From Burkholderiales bacterium (GTDB lineage Bacteria > Pseudomonadota > Gammaproteobacteria > Burkholderiales > Burkholderiaceae_C): a DNA stretch of 6,747 bases. The notes under the pieces are model-generated. The model searched no databases. It had not been told where the DNA came from and saw only the letters and a list, made by a program, of their open reading frames with translations. The DNA lies in assembly GCA_013205525.1 (NCBI GenBank), contig JABMMR010000300.1, positions 1 through 6,747 of the forward strand. Reading direction: 5' to 3'. Both the position numbers and the translations under genes were made by a program. Below are positions 4,471 to 6,747 of this stretch, one piece after another (position 1 is the stretch's first letter; each line of letters opens with the position of its first letter).

Positions 4471-6747
4471 ATGCGTGAAGGACAAGCTGTGGTGACACGG
4501 CGTGAAGACTACCAAGCCCCTGGTTTTTGGATAGACGATGTTCACTTGGTATTCGATCTTGACCCAATCAAAACCCGCGTTCTCAACACCATGACGATGC
4601 GGCGAAACCCGCAAGCCTTGGCGCAGGCATTAAGGCTCGATGGCGAAGGCCTCAATCTCTCGCGTGTGTTGCTCAATGGTCAAGGTACAAGTTTCAAGAT
4701 AGAGGGCGATCAACTGGTTTTGGAAAACATTCCCGAAGGAAATGAGCCTTTCACCATCGAGGTTTTCACGACCTGTAACCCCACCAAAAACACCCAACTC
4801 TCGGGTTTGTACCTCAGTCACCATTCATTGTTCACTCAGTGCGAAGCGCAAGGTTTCAGACGTATCACCTACTTCTTGGATCGCCCCGACGTGATGGCCC
4901 ACTTTAGCGTCACTCTGCGGGCTGACCCTGCTGTTTTTCCAGTGCTTTTATCTAACGGCAACTTGGTTGAACAAGGCAAGCTAGAAGATGGAAGACATTT
5001 CGCCCACTGGGACGATCCACACAAAAAACCCAGCTATTTGTTTGCGCTGGTTGCAGGTCATTTGGTCTGTCGCGAGCAAAAAATTGTGTCCCGTAGCGGG
5101 CATGAGCATTTATTACAAATATTTGTGCGCTCGGGCGATTTAGACAAAACCGAGCACGCCATGAACGCTTTGATGGCAAGCGTTGCCTGGGACGAACACC
5201 GCTTTGGCTTGAGCCTTGATTTGGAACGCTTCATGATTGTTGCCACTTCCGATTTCAATATGGGCGCCATGGAAAATAAAGGCTTGAATATTTTCAATAC
5301 CAAGTATGTATTGGCCAGCCAGGCAACCGCCACTGACCAAGACTACGCGAATATCGAAAGTGTGATTGGACATGAATATTTTCACAACTGGAGTGGCAAC
5401 CGTGTCACTTGTCGCGACTGGTTTCAGTTGTCACTCAAAGAAGGCTTAACCGTTTTTCGCGACCAAGAGTTCAGTCAAGATTTGGCGGGCAGTGAATCTG
5501 CTCGCGCTGTGAAGCGAATAGAAGATGTACGCTTGCTTCGCACCATACAGTTTGCCGAAGATGCCGGCCCCATGGCGCACCCTGTTCGCCCCGACAGCTA
5601 TATTGAAATTAACAATTTCTACACCGTCACTGTTTATGAAAAGGGTGCTGAAGTTGTTCGAATGATGCAAACCTTGGTAGGCCGAAAAGGTTTTGAGAAA
5701 GGTTTAAGCCTTTATTTCCAACGCCACGACGGTCAGGCAGTGACCTGCGATGATTTTGCACAAGCCATTGCCGACGCCAACCCAGATTCGGTGCTCGCAT
5801 CGCATTTACCAAACTTCAAACTTTGGTACAGCCAAGCCGGCACACCCATTCTGGATGTCCACGGAACCTATGAAGAAGGCGCGCAACGTTTCACACTGCA
5901 TTTCAAACAAAGTTGTCCCCCTACGCCAGGACAAGTCACTAAACATCCCTTTGTGATTCCGGTAGAGATGGGTTTATTGGGTGCAGATGGCAGTGTCCTC
6001 ATTTCACACCAGCGCATCGTCCTCACCGAGACTGAGCAAAGCATTGTTTTTGAAGGCATACCGCAAGTGCCAGTGCCTTCGCTGCTGCGGGGATTCAGCG
6101 CGCCCGTGCGCTTGCTCTATCCTTATTCGGACGAAGATTTATTAGTTTTGCTTGCCCACGATACCGATGCTTTCAACCGCTGGGAAGTTGCTCAGCGCCT
6201 TTATCTCAACAGCATCATGCAAGCTTTGTCGTCCCTGACAGACCTTGCAGCCACCTTGCCTGATGCACTGATAGCAGGCCTGCATGCCCTGCTGAAAGAC
6301 GAAAAACTTGATGCTGCTTTCAAAGAGTTGGTCTTGACTCTGCCTAGCGAAACTTATATTGCCGAACAATGCGATGTTGTCGACCCTCAACGCATACACG
6401 CCGTACGAGAGAGCCTGCGCAAGCAGTTGGCCATTGAGTTGTCACAAGATTGGGCCTGGGCCTATCAAACCCTGACTCCCCATGGACCCTATCAAACAGA
6501 TGCCAAGGCCTGTGGCGCCAGGGCCTTGAGAGGTCTGTCTCTGGCCTATCTGTGCTTGCAAGAAAAATTTGTGCATGAAGATAAATGGGCTGCCCAAGCT
6601 CACCACGACTTCATGCATGCTGACAATATGAGCGACAGAGTCAATGCTTTAGCCGCGTTGGTCCATAACCACTGCCCCCAAGCAACGCCCGCCTTGTCGT
6701 ATTTTTATCAACTGTTCAAGAACGATGAATTGGTGGTGGATAAATGG
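4471..6747 (+). CDS. pepN: Aminopeptidase N (M1 family zinc peptidase), cut by right window edge
   Basis: PepN is a cytosolic broad-specificity aminopeptidase that removes N-terminal residues from peptides in late protein turnover. The frame is open for 759 codons to the window end, where VVDKW aligns by memory with about residue 745 of the 870-residue E. coli protein; roughly 120-130 C-terminal residues are missing. Domains in order: N-terminal beta domain (about 1-200), with QCEAQGFRRITYFLDRPDV near 122-140; thermolysin-like catalytic domain (about 200-455); small beta domain; alpha-helical C-terminal domain. Catalytic residues are complete: GAMEN exopeptidase motif 265-269, zinc site H301-E302-x-x-H305 with E324 (LKEGLTVFRDQEF), and transition-state tyrosine Y389 (VYEKGAEVV). 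There is no signal peptide. ATG 4471 is chosen for its Shine-Dalgarno spacing; ATG 4468 immediately before it is equally in frame. It probably belongs to the cobA-prfB transcript. In related bacteria fbp often follows pepN, but that lies beyond this window. Confidence 0.97.
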   Translation, partial: MREGQAVVTRREDYQAPGFWIDDVHLVFDLDPIKTRVLNTMTMRRNPQALAQALRLDGEGLNLSRVLLNGQGTSFKIEGDQLVLENIPEGNEPFTIEVFTTCNPTKNTQLSGLYLSHHSLFTQCEAQGFRRITYFLDRPDVMAHFSVTLRADPAVFPVLLSNGNLVEQGKLEDGRHFAHWDDPHKKPSYLFALVAGHLVCREQKIVSRSGHEHLLQIFVRSGDLDKTEHAMNALMASVAWDEHRFGLSLDLERFMIVATSDFNMGAMENKGLNIFNTKYVLASQATATDQDYANIESVIGHEYFHNWSGNRVTCRDWFQLSLKEGLTVFRDQEFSQDLAGSESARAVKRIEDVRLLRTIQFAEDAGPMAHPVRPDSYIEINNFYTVTVYEKGAEVVRMMQTLVGRKGFEKGLSLYFQRHDGQAVTCDDFAQAIADANPDSVLASHLPNFKLWYSQAGTPILDVHGTYEEGAQRFTLHFKQSCPPTPGQVTKHPFVIPVEMGLLGADGSVLISHQRIVLTETEQSIVFEGIPQVPVPSLLRGFSAPVRLLYPYSDEDLLVLLAHDTDAFNRWEVAQRLYLNSIMQALSSLTDLAATLPDALIAGLHALLKDEKLDAAFKELVLTLPSETYIAEQCDVVDPQRIHAVRESLRKQLAIELSQDWAWAYQTLTPHGPYQTDAKACGARALRGLSLAYLCLQEKFVHEDKWAAQAHHDFMHADNMSDRVNALAALVHNHCPQATPALSYFYQLFKNDELVVDKW

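Noticed and set aside
1..6747. Mobile elements, CRISPR arrays, tRNA/rRNA genes, toxin-antitoxin or defence systems
   Set aside because: No repeats in array form, no transposase or integrase motifs, no cloverleaf, and every stretch longer than about 70 bases is occupied by a recognised housekeeping gene.

Overview
This window looks like an ordinary housekeeping stretch of a betaproteobacterial chromosome. The order Burkholderiales, and within it a Comamonadaceae-like freshwater or environmental lineage, is the best guess. That guess rests on the style of the proteins (YbiB opening MGIAHFIREIGRGK, SUMT with the VNGVTSGLAAADTLGLSLTHR block, RF2 with an MEAERIN-type N-terminus) and on GC content of roughly half by eye; no database search was possible. 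Coding density is very high and no gap exceeds about 70 bases.

Layout. On the minus strand, reading leftwards from about 1455, lie tsaD (tRNA t6A threonylcarbamoyltransferase) and, 16 bases after it, the 5' part of a PLP-dependent aminotransferase whose C-terminus runs off the left edge. A divergent spacer of about 70 bases (1456-1525) separates these from a plus-strand run: ybiB (TrpD2-type nucleic-acid-binding protein), cobA (uroporphyrinogen-III C-methyltransferase, overlapping ybiB at its start), prfB (peptide chain release factor 2, 15 bases after cobA) and pepN (aminopeptidase N, 50-53 bases after prfB, running off the right edge).

prfB is encoded in two frames. An in-frame UGA stop at codon 36 sits in CGGGGGTATCTTTGAC, the classic +1 programmed frameshift site, so the real gene is 3289-3393 joined to 3395-4417. 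A naive single-frame ORF call gives a wrong N-terminus. pepN stays open for at least 759 codons to the window edge.

Themes: translation fidelity (TsaD makes t6A37 on ANN-decoding tRNAs; RF2 terminates at UGA and UAA), peptide recycling (PepN), amino acid metabolism (aminotransferase) and siroheme or cobalamin precursor synthesis (CobA). Most neighbours are probably together because of compact co-transcription and not because they share a pathway. I found no mobile element, CRISPR array, RNA gene or convincing rho-independent terminator. I do not see an undescribed system here; the findings are mostly small regulatory or annotation points, and their scores reflect that.
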